A stretch of DNA of 64,000 bases. Origin: Hsuehochloa calcarea (Eukaryota; Streptophyta; Magnoliopsida; Poales; Poaceae). How positions within the stretch are numbered: the first letter of the stretch is position 1; every line of letters starts with the position of its first letter. Location of the stretch: contig CM070609.1 in NCBI GenBank assembly GCA_036346395.1, positions 30,509,223 to 30,573,222 on the forward strand. The letters are read 5' to 3'. A program made the position numbers and the translations under genes. Below, piece after piece: positions 32,507-44,900 of the stretch. Below the pieces are notes generated by a model. That model saw only the letters and a program-made list of their open reading frames with translations. It was not told the origin of the DNA and did not search any database.

Positions 32507-33394
32507 TACCACACTATATTCTAACACACAGATAAATTGCTAATTGAGTAATGAGTTCACACGTACCAGCAATTCAGCAAAGACACAACAGATCAGCAGC
32601 TCAACTTCAACACTCGAGGCTTCAGCTATTCAGCAGGCAGCAGCATTGTTCACTCCTCATCTCCCAATTCCAGTCGCCCGGCCAGTCCTCAGCTCCCAAA
32701 TCCCAATTCCAGTCGCCCACTCACCCAGTCCTCAGGCCTTAGCTCCTCAACTTCCACCACTCCTCAGTGGCCAGTCCCCACTCCCAACTCCCAAGTCCGC
32801 CTTCCGCCTCTGGCCTCCCGGTCCCGGCCTCCCTCATCGGTAGATGGCGGCCGCCCCAATTCCCCACAGCGCACACACCCCCTCCAGCCTCGCGCCCTCG
32901 CTAGCCTCCTTTCCCCAACTCCTCCGGGCTCCCCCGGCCGGCTCCCTCAGCTCCTCCGCAGGCCGCAGCTCCTCGGTCCTCAGTCCTCGCCTCCACTGCT
33001 CCACCTCGCCTCCTACGAGATCCGACCACCGATGGGCCATGGGCGGCGGAAGCTCCCCTGGCCACCAGCTCCCTCCTTGGCTCCTCCGGCCTCGGCGGCG
33101 CCTTGGCCCTCAGGTGCGTTCTTTCCTCAGATCTCCCGATTGAATTTCGGATTGAGAAAATTTGGGACTAAATTTTCGATTGGGGAAATTTGGGAACGGG
33201 GAACATGAGCTGCAGTGGTGGGGGATGTGGGATGTATGTGAGCAGGTGGGCCGAGTGGGCTTGGCTTCGGCACAGGCCCACGTAGGAACGCATGATGTCT
33301 CCTTTCTTCTCCTTCTGCACTTCTGCAAAACGAATGCGCTGAGGTCGAGGGCCGGCGCTAGCGGAGGGTTGAAGCCATCGCCCCTGGTTCTATG

Positions 33395-33695
33395 TCGCAT
33401 CAGTACTTCGAGAGACACATTAATGCAGGCCTTTGCAGCTGGCTCTTAAGAACCTTCAACATTGTAACCGATGCTTTTTGCTTTTCAAATCATAGTTGAA
33501 TCGCCCACTACTTATCATATGAAGCAACTCATGATCACAGAACACAGCATACCAATCATCTACAAACTAACATTGTTTCTAGTTGACGGAAGCACGAAAC
33601 TGACTGATTAAAAAAATGAACAGCGTCAAAGACAAATCGAAAAGTATGATATTTGAAGGGGACAACATCGAAGACTCACTTCGTGGTTGACGAAG
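33395..33695. other. spacer between the two hAT elements
   Basis: About 300 bp of mixed composition without a recognisable gene or repeat. Confidence 0.4.
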
Positions 33696-33703
33696 ATGGA
33701 GAC

Positions 33704-36700
33704 TGGCAGGGGCGAATGTAGCGTAGGTGCTAGTGGGTGCTCAAGCACCCCCTCCTTCTACCACCGTACCCCTACTACTCCCGGCTCCCGCTGCATACAG
33801 ACGGAGGAACCGAGGAAGACCCGGCCCGGCCGGCCGGCCAGCCGAAGTTGAAGAAGAGCAACCATCCGATCCAAAGACAAACCCGATCCAAAGACACCAG
33901 AAGACCTGGCCCATACCCAATGTACCCAAATTTGTGGCGAATCCTGGCCCAAATTAGATCTAAAACATGAGGAAGAGGAAGAGGAACGATCCACAAAGTA
34001 ACGATGGCGAGCCATTCGCCATCGGCGGAACGATCCTGAAGCGATAAGCGAAAGAGAGAGACTCACCGCCGTCACCCGATCATCGTCGACTCAGCGGCCC
34101 ATGGGAGGGAGGCGATCGACCACTCTTCAGGCGAGGTCATGAGGAGGAGGCCGAGCCCAGAGGCCGAGAGGCGGCCGTGACTCAGCGTCTGGCAGGGAGA
34201 GGGAGGCGAGAGGCCACGAGCCCACGAGCGAGGCCACATGGACATGGAGCGCTGGCGGCGTCAAGGCGGCGGCGCGGCAGATCGGCGCATCGCCGCGCCC
34301 GCACGCATCTCCAGGCCTCAATTCCAGCCAGAGGCGGTCGGCGACTTCGGCGAGGCCGCACGGGAGCGCGAGGCGAGGGTCGGGCGTGGCGGTGGCGGCA
34401 GCGGCAGGCATCGGCACGTTACTGGTCGCCGACGGAGGACGGAGAGGAACGCGAAGAACGCCGTGGAGGACGGAGAGGAACGCCGCGGAAGGATCGAGGC
34501 GTGAGGCGTGGCCGTGAGGTGAAATGGTGAACTGGTGAAGACGTGAAGACTGAAGAGTGAAGTGGTGAACTGATCAACTGAAGACAAGTAAATAATCCCC
34601 ATTTGATTTGAGACATTCGATTGTCGTGTCGGTGGCTTCGCCCGTTCGCGGTTCGCGTGACGCCGTGACGGCTCGGGTCCGCGGTGACGGCGTCGTCGGT
34701 GAGTGCGTCGCGTGACGTCGTCGTCGGTGCGTGACTCGTGAGGGAAGTTGTGGGCTGTGGGTCGTCTCGGGCCGATCTTGAGCGGTGAGGTGAGGTCTGA
34801 TCGTCATCGCCACTCGTAATTAGTTGATTAGCTAATTTGTTTAATTAGTGATGGGTCGATAACGGGTAATTGTTTAATTATTTTTAGATTTGCGAAAATG
34901 GAGAAGCGAACTTTGCACAAATATTTCTCAAATAATGCAACGAGCAGTAACCCTCCAACTATAGAAAGGAGAACTGAAGCAAAAAAAGCTCGGCATGAAT
35001 TTAATCCAGATGATATTATTGCCGATCCAGCATCTCGCAAACCAATTGAAGATTATCCTAATGAGATTAGAGATCAAGTTAGAAGAGCCTATTTGTTGAA
35101 GGGTCCAACTCAACTAATTGGTCATGATTTTCCAAAAAAATCGCAAGGTTCAATTTCAAGATCCTTTCAAGTATCATGGTATAAGAAGTTCGATTGGTTG
35201 GAATATAGTGTGGAAAAGGATGCCGCCTTTTGTTTCTTTTGCTTTCTTTTTAAGAAACCGTCACACCCCACTCACTTTGGGAGGGATGTCTTCACAAAAG
35301 TTGGGTATGTGAATTGGAGAAGTGCTATGGAATCTTTCAATCAACATGTTGGTGGACCTACTAGTGTCCACAACATTGCAATGCTAGATTGTGAAGATTT
35401 TCAGAATCAAAGAGCGTGTGTAGATCACAAATTAAATACTTATAGCAAAGAGTTCGAAATTGCATACAAGATTCGTTTGACTACTTCTTTAGATTGTGCA
35501 AGATATCTCATTCAGCAAGGTGAAGCTTTTCGTGGACACGATGAATCTTCTACTTCCATGAACAAGGGCAATTTTAGAGAGATGGTGGATTGGTACATAG
35601 ATAAAAAGGCGGATGTGAAGGAGGCTTTTGAATTTGAGGGTGGTGGCAATTGTTTAATGCTTTGTCCGGATATACAGAAGGAACTCGCGAAATGTTGTGC
35701 ACAGGAGGTCACACAGGTGATTAAGGATGAGATTGGAGATAGGAACTTCGCAGTGCTTATTGATGAGTCCCGTGATTCATCAATAAAGGAGCAGATGTCC
35801 GTGATTGTGAGGTTAGTTGTATATATAATGTTTTTTTGTTGTATCATTTATGATTTGTGCATTGTGGTTTTGTTTTAACCTAGTAAATTTCATACTATGT
35901 AGGTTTGTAAATAAAGAAGGGAAGATCATGGAAAGGTTTATTGGTATTGAGCATGTCACTTTGTGTACATCTCATTGCCTTCAAGGAAGCTTTGGTTCGT
36001 GTACTTGCTAAGGTTGATCTACCTATTTCTAGGCTACGCGGACAGGGTTATGATGGAGCTTCAAATATGAGAGGGGAATTTAATGGCTTGCAGAGATTAA
36101 TACGGGATGACAATCCGTATGCTTTCTATGTCCATTGTTTCGCCCACCGATTCTGCGATTAGTGGTTGTCATCATGCATAAGTTGTAGCGGTGCTATTCT
36201 TGATTTCTTCAACTATGTTCCTTGATAGTGACCACTTGTGAGTGCATCTTGCAAAAGAAAGGATGCTTTGATGGAAAAGCATCAGAAGTCTTATTAGAGA
36301 AATTGGAGAATGGTGTGCTTTCAACAGGAACAGGCTTGAATCAGGCAACTAGCCTAGCTAGACCAGGAGATACTAGATGGGGCTCACATCTTAAAACATT
36401 GCTTCGTATATACCAAATGTGGGAGTCGATGCTTGCGGTGTTAGAGATTATATGTAAAGATGCGAGATATCCTTGAGTCATGGTGGAGCAAAGAGTTTGA
36501 TACAAAAGATGGAGAGCTTTGAATTTGTGTTCATTATGCATTTCTTGATAGACTTGTTGAGCATTACACATGAGTTGTCACTTTCTTTGCAAAGAAGGGA
36601 TCAAAATATTATTGAAGCTATGGGTTTGATTGTGGATGTGAAAACGCGCTTGCAAGACATGAGGGACAATGGGTGGGAGCCATTGTTCAACACAGTAAAA

Positions 36701-37545
36701 AGCTTTTGTGAGTCAAATGAGATTGATGTGCCAAGTATGGATGATCATATCGGAGTAAAGGGTAAATCTGCACGTTGGAAGCATAAGGTTACTCTCCTTC
36801 ACTATTATCGTATTGATATTTTCAATGTTGCTCTTGATGCCATTATGACAGAGATAGATCATCGTTTCAATGAAGTTTCTTCAGAGTTATTGGTATGCAT
36901 GTCTTGTCTTGATCCAAGCAGCTCCTTCTCTAAGTTTGATGTGCAAAAGTTAGTTCGTCTTGCTGAGATTTATACTGCAGATTTCACCATAGCTGACTGT
37001 TTGTTGTTAAGAAATCAACTTCAAACATTCATTCTCAATGTTAGAAGAAATGTTGAATTTCGTGAATGTCGTGATCTTGCAAATGTTGCTCAAAAGATGG
37101 TTGAAACCGGAAAAATATAACTTTAACGCTTTCAGCATCGATCGCGCTCGTTCCACGGTGCTCCGGTCTGCTAGGCCCAGGCGACTCGCCATGGAGTTCC
37201 TCGTCGCGTTGCGCAGGTGCGAACGCAGCCCGCCACGCGCCGTCGCCGGCAGGCAAGAAGGTGAGGACCACTCGACTCCGCCCGCCTCCCCCTCTACCAT
37301 TACCACGGGCCACCGGGCATCGGCATCGCTCAGAAGCAGAGCGGCGGCTTCCCTGCTTCCGCGGATGGCGCTTGGAGGGAATGCGGAATCGGCTCGGCGC
37401 CGCGCCGGCGCGCACGGTCCTCTCGCGACACGAGCGAACGCAAGGACGACGTCTCCGGAGGCCCATGAGAAATAAAGGGCAATCATCGAAAGCCCCAAAC
37501 GGCCCAGCCTACCTCCTACTTCCACGCCACTAAATCTGCCCCGGC
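33704..37545 (+). mobile_element. hAT transposon 2 with near-complete but broken transposase
   Basis: The left end TGGCAGGGGCGAATGTAG pairs with the reverse complement of the right end, GCCGGGGCAGATTTAG. Target duplications are ATGGAGAC (33696-33703) and ATGGAGGC (37546-37553), 7 of 8 identical. The transposase reads on the plus strand from 34898. After 37120 the reading switches to GC-rich sequence of another origin (37125-37545) and the C-terminal dimerisation part is missing. It belongs to the same transposase family as the adjacent hAT element 1, in the opposite orientation. The exact termini are inferred from one comparison by eye. Confidence 0.7.
34898..37120 (+). pseudogene. hAT transposase (zinc-finger TTF/DUF4371-type), broken
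   Basis: The first exon (34898 to about 35812) encodes about 305 residues: MEKRTLHKYF start, FNPDDIIADP, the TTF-type zinc-finger region (DWLEYSVEKDAAFCFFCFLF then HVGG), and FAVLIDESRDSS with the catalytic-type aspartate. A probable intron ends near 35902 (ACTATGTAG). The next part (35903-36160) holds RGQGYDGASNMRGEFNGLQ and YVHCFAHR but crosses a frameshift near 35945 and stops soon after. 36222-36476 holds DTRWGSHLKTLL. 36473-37120 continues in a third frame to DLANVAQKMVE. The last exon with the dimerisation helix is missing. These proteins cut and paste hAT elements in the nucleus; this copy is inactive. Confidence 0.8.
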
Positions 37546-37553
37546 ATGGAGGC

Positions 37554-38480
37554 TCGGCGCGCAGGCTTCTTGTAGCCCGGCTCTTACGACGAGGACAAAG
37601 CCGCAGGCCCCCTCCTTTCCGAGCTAACACTAGCAGCGATTTCCAAATAAATATAATATAAGTTATTAACTTGAAAAATAAATATTTATAAAGTAATTAT
37701 ACTATAAATGAAAATTTCATACATCATTTGCATCTAATCAACAAGCTAAACTCATATAATTTCATACATGGAAGATCCTTAAAGTAATTTATACATTTAT
37801 ACATATATATCCACAAAAGATCTTATTAACTCAAAATGTAGAGAGTAAGGTGGTAGATGACCACCATCATCAATTTTTTCTTTTATAACAGTCAAGATAT
37901 GGAGAGAGAGAGAGTTTGCAACACCGCTAACTACGTTATTGCACAGCTTATAATTATTGCGAACCATATAAAGCATAGACAAGCGCTGAAGTGACCGTTT
38001 GGTGTGATCATGCTGCAGGACTTCTTCAACTGAAAAGTTGAAAAATCACGTTACAGTTACAGTCAACGATAACTACATTACATGGATAAGATAGTAGGAC
38101 GTGTTTTCCCTTGCCTTCCGAGATGGGTTAAATAGGAACCGTTTAACTAATACAGTGAACCATCACCGTTTAATGTATTTCTTTTACGAAGGAAAGTATT
38201 GAAAACCTTTTGGTGATATCTTGTTATGTTTAAGCGAGAGGTTGTGATTATAGAAACTAAGTGATAAGGTATGTGTTATCAAGTTAGGTTAGTAGCGTGG
38301 TGCATAATTATTCTTAACTAACATCCTTGGCAGTGAAATCGATTTAATTTGATGTTGTCGTGTAGTAGTTACATGGTTGGCGAGGATCTAATCATCCTCA
38401 ATTAATTAAGCTATTTATTTATAACATTTATAGATAATAATGTATTATATATAACCTTCAAAGGTACTCAATATTAACAA
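37554..38480. other. AT-rich stretch without recognisable gene
   Basis: The first 80 bases are GC-rich and the rest AT-rich. I see no conserved coding frame. This is the space where exons 1-4 of the lost GLR copy would be expected. Confidence 0.4.
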
Positions 38481-38502
38481 TGAGGGAGATTATACACACC
38501 TA

Positions 38503-38655
38503 GTAGTCGTAAGCTATTTTACGATCACCCTATATAGTCGTAAGTTCTTCTACGACCACCTATTGATTGTAAGTTATACTATAATCACTATATATGGTCG
38601 TAGATTTTTCTACAACCACCTATTAATCGTAAGTCCTACTACGATCAGATCATCT
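38503..38655. repeat. five tandem 31-33 bp units (TCGTAAG...CTACGA)
   Basis: Each unit has TAGTCGTAAG, a few bases, then TTCTACGACCACC or a variant, so each is itself a short imperfect palindrome. Five units run from about 38505 to 38650. They may belong to the U3 part of the LTR-like sequence that follows. Confidence 0.6.
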
Positions 38656-38739
38656 AAAACCACCCTATGCCCGATAAAGCCTACAAACATACGAGCTCAA
38701 TCGACTAGGAACATTTTGTGCGCTATGTTTAATACACGT

Positions 38740-39165
38740 AGTAGTTAATATGTGTTGTTATTCCAAAACTAACTGCACGTATTAAACCTTTGTCTCTGAC
38801 ATAACCGTAAGGCGACGTGAGGGGTGCGTCTCTGACAATAACTACTCTTAAACGTCGCATTGCATCAAACGACAAGGTGTCTCTTGATGTAAACAACTAC
38901 CACCCCTTCATGCGCTATATAAGGAGTAAAGTCGGTGGACAGAAGAGGGAGGGACAGACGAGAAGCGAGAGACAACAAGATTAAGCTCTAGCTTTAGTGA
39001 CTCCTTGTTGTAAACACAATCAATACAATAAACATAGGAGTATGGTTATTATTCTATGAGGAGAAGACCGAAACCTATATAAAATTTATTTATCCTTTTC
39101 TGTGTGGTTTTGCTCCAGTAGAGCCCCCAGCATTCATTCATAAGATCGATACTAAACCATCGACA
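38740..39165 (+). mobile_element. LTR-like remnant with promoter and poly-A signals
   Basis: GCGCTATATAAGGAG at about 38919-38933 resembles a retroelement TATA box. It is followed about 90 bp later by CAATACAATAAACATAGG (polyadenylation-like), and a CA-ended stretch (ATCGACA near 39162). This layout resembles the R/U5 half of a rice-type LTR. I found no partner LTR, primer-binding site or target duplication. Confidence 0.35.
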
Positions 39166-39359
39166 ATGATGAATTGTGATTAAGAGTCTGTCCATACCTG
39201 TTTGGAATACATGAGTTATTAAGAAGTGTGGAACATTGATGAACTGATTTAATCATTAAGATTGTTTAACTAAACTTGTTGGGTAAATTAGATTATTTGG
39301 TCTCAATAGATTAATCTAACAGTTCGGGATTGTTAAGTTTTATGATGAGATAATGAGCT

Positions 39360-39660
39360 ATGATGATTCTTGTGAAGAAGTGGAAAAGATGCTCTAACTT
39401 GCAACAGGAAGAACGATACCATATGCAATCTGAACAGTAGAAGAAAGAACCGTGGGACTCATAGAAGTGAAGTGAGTAGAATCTAGTATCATGAGAAAAG
39501 AAGCACCAGAGTCTAAGATCAATAGAGAAAAGATATCAGACGAGGGAGGTGGCGGAGTCAAGGAAGACTACTAAGAAGCCAAAGCCAGACGAGCAGAGCC
39601 TAAGGAGTCTGAAGACGAGCCGACACCGAGGCGCTGGAGCAGAGAGATGAAAAATGTCTT
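39360..39660 (-). pseudogene. copia protease-region fragment
   Basis: Minus-strand reading across 39640-39380 gives LDSGASFLM (near 39520-39495), then a HFTS segment and VQIAYGIVLPVAS. Copia polyproteins have the aspartic protease motif LDSGASFHMT followed by a conserved ADG(T/I) segment. Stops follow. The fragment is short and isolated. Confidence 0.45.
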
Positions 39661-40105
39661 TACGGGAAACAATAACATTAAAAGTTGAAAGATTGAACGG
39701 GCAATAAAAACTAGGGAAACAATAAAGATGAGAATTAGCAACAGAGAGAAACAAACAAATAAGTTGAAAAATATAGCTAGATTATTAAAATGAGATCATC
39801 AAAGTAAAGATTTATGATTTGTGCTCCAAGAAGACTATCTCCTTGAACATAAGGATAGGATTGATTCTTCATCTAATATGTATTTTAACACTTATCTGAG
39901 GGTAGCATAAAGTAGTGTTGAACAGTTGATTACCCTTCATTATTTGAAGTCGGCAAAGCATGGTAGCAGAATCTTTGGTTTCTTGGCCTTAGAAGTCGCA
40001 AATGACAGTAACTAAGTTCACTTGCACTTTACTTTTAGATTCATCAGGATATGAAATGTGCATATGAACTAAAAGGCTACATTTCTTGCTACATTTCTTG
40101 CACAG

Positions 40106-40640
40106 GCATTTGCTAAAAGAGACCCCCTAATTGGTGATTTATCAAAGGCAATTCTCAACATAACAGGGGGAGATACTATGATTCAAATTGAGAAATGAAG
40201 GATTGGAGATCAAAACAACCGCCACAATGTAGGCCTTGTCACTGGTTCAAGAAGACTCGCCTTTGCCAACTTTAGGGGATTGTTCATTCTTACTAGAGTT
40301 GCTTCAACTACTTCACTCTTAAGTCTTAATAGCCTTGATGATTTATTTCTACAAAAAGAAGCACATGTCAATAAAAATCACGCCAGACGATAACAAGGCA
40401 CCAGAAAAAGATGGCACACATGACGAAAACGATGAAAATAGTGAAGGAAGTCAAGGAGGAAGAGATGGAGAAAATGTCCAACTTAGGGCATACAGACAAG
40501 AAAATGGCTAGCTACAAGAGCGATCCAGTTTAGAACATGTCTCTGATAGAAATCCAGAGATAGGCACAGTTGTGCACAATGGTTCAGTTGCCATACACAG
40601 GGGTGAAGATTGTCATTCACAGGGGTGAAGACAGGCACCA
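40106..40640 (+). pseudogene. relic GLR last exon
   Basis: After a TCTTGCACAG acceptor at 40105, the sequence reads AFAKRDPLIGDLSKAILNIT and GGDTMIQIEK, as in GLR-B exon 5. A TGA stop at 40196-40198 replaces the lysine-tryptophan region. Homology continues past the stop (RIGDQN, LAFANFRGLFILTR) through the M4 region and charged tail to IHRGED near 40610. The intron before it resembles the end of GLR-B intron 4. No exons 1-4 were found upstream. This marks a further GLR copy on the plus strand, now dead. Confidence 0.85.
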
Positions 40641-41968
40641 GCACCTGCGCTGCATTTAAGCCCCAACCATTCGCACCAAGCTCCCCTGGTACCATGAAAA
40701 CCCTCACCAAACCATGCTTTTCGAGATCACGGAGCATTGTTAACGCACCACGGCATATAAGTGCATGAACAATGCAATATGTCATACATGAGTGCTTAAA
40801 AATAGAATATAGCCACCATATCAAGTACCTATGTAAAATTCATTTCCTTCGATATGTTATACATGAGCTGCCGAGAGTAGATGCGACGCCGCTGTGGTCT
40901 TCCTTCCGCCGTGCCACAACCACCCTGGACTCCTCCTCCCCGCGGGGACCCATTTTTCGAGTAGCCCCATCCCCTCGGCAGCTCCCTCGCCGCCGACAAG
41001 CACGCCCGAGTTGTCTAAGCGCCTCCTCGATTTCCTCTCTGGTCTTCCTTCTCTTTGTGTGTCTCTCTCTGTAGCCAACTCCATCCAACCAAACAACATT
41101 TTGAACTATTCAGGGTCATCTCATCATCATCCCATCCAAGAGCAACGAAATAAAATATTGTATCATCTCATCCAAGCAACCAAACACACTACTTGTATCA
41201 TTTTATTCAGGATCATTTCATTCATCTTGTATCATCTCATTCCATTCAACTTCATTCCACCAACCAAATACACCCTTATACGATATGCTTCCACTACACT
41301 AAGACATTGTTTGGTTGGTTCAAAATCTCTGCTCATCCACGTAGATAGGCCTGGATTTTAATTTGAATTTTTTTATCTATCCATGTAGATTCCAATCGAA
41401 AATGGACTTCCTAAACAAGCCCTAAAGCGCCATTCCTGCCTAGCCGAAGGCATGAGATGCGAAGCAACTCACTTTGGCTCTCCGGGGTGGAGGTCGGTAG
41501 TTCGGACGTGGGCGCCAGCCATCAGGAGCTACGCATTGGGTGCGGTCTAGGGGTTTCCGATTCCAACGGCGGCCACCGCGCCTCCTCCTCTTCCACGGCG
41601 AGCCACTCGGGGTCGCTAGGGAGTATTCTTTGAGGTAATGAGTAGCTCAGGAGGGGTTGGTTGCGGCCGTCAGGCGGAGCAGGAAGAGCTGACGAGGCGA
41701 GGAAGCCATGGCCGAGGGAAGAAGGCTCTACACTGCTTCTCGCCACGCGACGGTTTGGTGTGTGATTGGTGGCCCACTGGCCAGCCATACAAATGCTAGA
41801 ACGCACAATTAGTACATTATAATCTTGAGCGCATCAGGACTAGGGGAAAATAATGGCAGACACATGCACATTCTGTTCAGGCATTTCCACACTATCAAAT
41901 TCATCAACCTCATGATATTGTACATCATTGCGTTCCTGCAAATCACCAAAACTTTCTCCCCTATTCTC
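40641..41968. other. spacer with MITE-like sequence, 3' of the methyltransferase gene
   Basis: The minus-strand open frame at 40483-40824 resembles nothing I know. Sequence at about 41075-41290 repeats CATCTCAT/TATCATTT motifs. The 41300-41430 block begins ACATTGTTTGGTTGG and ends AACAAGCCCTAA, a boundary style of grass DNA-transposon fragments. A GC-rich stretch follows at 41440-41790. No firm feature can be drawn. Confidence 0.35.
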
Positions 41969-44900
41969 CTACAAGGTGCTAAGTTTATCCCTCCATGTTA
42001 GGTAACTATACCGGTTTTGGTTTACAGTACTGGGCAGAAGGGCCGCGTTCTCAACAGCAATGTTGGAGTCTTGATCTATTCTGTATGACACATCAATACC
42101 TTCAAGGTGGAGGTGGTACACGACGCTGGAGCATGCGTCGACAGCTTGGTGATCCTCTTCGTTGCTGCGATCCTTGTCAGCTTTGCTACTGCGATTGTCA
42201 GCCTCGCTCTCCATGGTCACCTGGTGGGGGCGGATTCGCTGAGACAGCGATCTGATATCCCAGGAGAGCACCTCCTTGATCAGATCCCGGAACTCCTCTG
42301 CTGAGGTGTAGAGCGATTGCTTTTGCTGAAACAAAGTTTCAATTGTAGGTCAGAAACTGTATTTACATTGTAATTGACCTAAAGAACATCATTTTGGTAA
42401 GGGAAAATGTGCAGAAAGAATCAGCATTTTTTATGTGAAAAAGAACTATAGCACTTACTACACGCGCCCAACAGTTGGAAAGTGATGAAATGAAGTGCTC
42501 TGAAAAGTGGATAGACTCCACACCTAATGCACCATCAACCTGCTTAGACAAAATATTCAGCGTTAGTAGGCAGCGAACAATCCCGGAAATCCAAGAGTAA
42601 ATCGATTAGAATTTTGCCATAAAGAGTCAACAAGTGAGCCTGCCGCCATGTAGCAAACGAACTCCATGGTGATACTTTGACAAGAGCATAAAAACTTAGA
42701 CATGGCTATGAAATCCTGCCTGCCATTCAGTCACACAACTGAACAAGTGAGCTTTCAGCTTACATTGTCTAAACAAGATAGAACTATTATATTTTCAAGA
42801 TTCAAGCCTTCCTCTCTAAAGTAACATTCACTATCCAACTTCAAAGCAGGGGAGCTTGTAAGACAAGAAAAACGTGTACAGCTGCCTAAAGGTAAAGCAG
42901 CAACTACACATAATTTCAGTCATGTAGCGTCAGTGCCACTTGTCTTGAGATAGGAAAAATCACCGTATGAATACTAGCTAATAAACATTTATCAATATAG
43001 AAGGCGTACCATCATGTACTTCTGCTCATATGCAGAATGAACATGTTCTAGAGAGAGAAATAAATTGTAAAGATCAAGAGAGTAATTCATGGACTAAGAT
43101 GCAATGTAGTATATACCTCTAACCAATTAGGAATAGCCGCACCTTTAACACTATCAGAATATGGCAGATATGGTTTAATATCAAGCACAGGCTGTACATA
43201 GAGGAGCAATGTATTAGGAAGAGTTCGCAGCTGACATGGCTGAATTATGTCAATTCATTGTGTAAAGATGGAGAACATAAGCACTTAATACGGTACCGTG
43301 GCATCAACTAAATCTACTCCAGAAAGCAAAATTGCATGTCCATCCACTGCCTCCACCTATAAAAAGTTCAAGTAACAATAAATAAATAAATAAAGGCACA
43401 ATGGCATGTGCTGAACAAGATTAATCAAAATACGCAACAGTCCATGCGAACAACAAACATGCATGCCCTGCCGGTCCATCCTACATGGTTATACAGAGGC
43501 CTACCATTCAATTGATACGTATGTAGCATCCCACATGTTAAAAAATGTGGTAATAAGTGGAATCATCACAATAAATAAACAATGACATAAGATATAAAAA
43601 TCCATAGGAATTTAAAACTTTAACACAACTAGATTATTCAACAGGAATAAATTCAACAACAAAAAAGTCATCAGTGGAAGCAAATAACATGAAAAACTAA
43701 TCAAAACCACAACTAAAATAAATGATGGCAACACCACAGTGCGGTAAAATGTGTCACCCATGACTCATGAGAATATACTCCACTAGCCTTATACTTAACG
43801 GAAGAGCAAGTGTGAGATTGGAAAATCTCAGCAAGTATACCTAACGACAACAAATGTAAATATGACACATATAATAATAGCAAGGATATAATTATTGCAG
43901 GGTTCTGAGTAGCCACGAACCGATGTAGCTACGATACTCAATTAAGAAGATATGGCACAATGTGCAGTAAGGAAATCGTGTGGCAACAAAAATAAAGAAT
44001 AACAAGACAAAATATAAACAAGAAGGCAATTGCAGCACCGACTCCTACAAGTCACATACCATTTGATACAGGATTAGACAGGCACCCACCTCGACTGTAC
44101 ACCTATGGCTGGGTGTTATTCTCCCAACAAAGGGACTGTACGGCTCACGTACGTTCTGGGTGGAAGGTTGTATACCCATATATGTAGTTCAATCGACAGT
44201 TGATTGGCGAGAAGGTTAATAAAGATACAATGATTAAGACCTAAGGTTGATTTAGCAAGATATGGTTGTTAAGAGATGACATAATACATGCAAGGAGAGA
44301 GAGGTATTTTACCTTTTGGGGGCAAACGTGGGGAAAAGGGATCCAAATTTTCATAATTAATGGGGTATCTATAGGCAAGGATAGTTCCAAATTTCCAGGC
44401 TTTTTATTTTCAGATTTTAGAAGTTGAGGGTGCAGCAAGGAGAACCGGAAGGGTGTCAGTCAACGAGACAAGGTGCTGCATCTGTCCCATCGTGTGAGAG
44501 GTGGCATGTGACAGGTCAGTCGTGGGTATTGGCGTCCAAAAGACGAGAAGTCATGAGAGGAAAATGTTCATTTTTTATCCATCAATTCTCTGTTTTGTTC
44601 ATTGTTACAAGTCGGAGACCAAGTTTCGGAGACCATTCTAATGGCGGGAACCATTCTTTCTCCCAAGGCGCTTCCAAGTGGAAACTGGTGTGATATCGCT
44701 GTAGTGAGGAGCATAAAGGGAACGAGTGTGACTTTACTGACACTTTGACTTTGCGGCGGCAAGGGGCATAAGGTCATTGTGTGTAAGAAGAATCCGAAAA
44801 CCATTCTTCCTCTAACCTTATTACCAAGCACAAGGCCTCCCTCGCACCTTCTCCTGAGGCTCACCATGAAAGAGGTAAAAAAAATATCAAAATTTTACCT

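Larger units (their letters stand above)
30216..33386 (-). mobile_element. hAT transposon 1, internally deleted, with two nested MITEs
   Basis: Perfect 8-bp target duplications GTTCTATG flank the element at 30208-30215 and 33387-33394. The ends are CAGTGGCAAAACCAGG at the left and the reverse complement CAGGGGCGATGGC at the right; they match only loosely, but both fit hAT termini. Transposase relics read on the minus strand. Two smaller hAT MITEs lie inside (30736-30903 and 32257-32506). The 32540-33120 part is GC-rich and CT-rich with no recognisable protein. The 3171-bp length is below an autonomous hAT because the transposase middle is missing. Confidence 0.85.

Noticed and set aside
34127..34530. 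GC-rich open frames before the hAT transposase
   Set aside because: They overlap on both strands, lack domains and lie in the 5' leader of hAT element 2.
40483..40824. Minus-strand frame of 113 codons as a gene
   Set aside because: Half of it is antisense to the relic GLR exon, and I recognise no domain in the rest.
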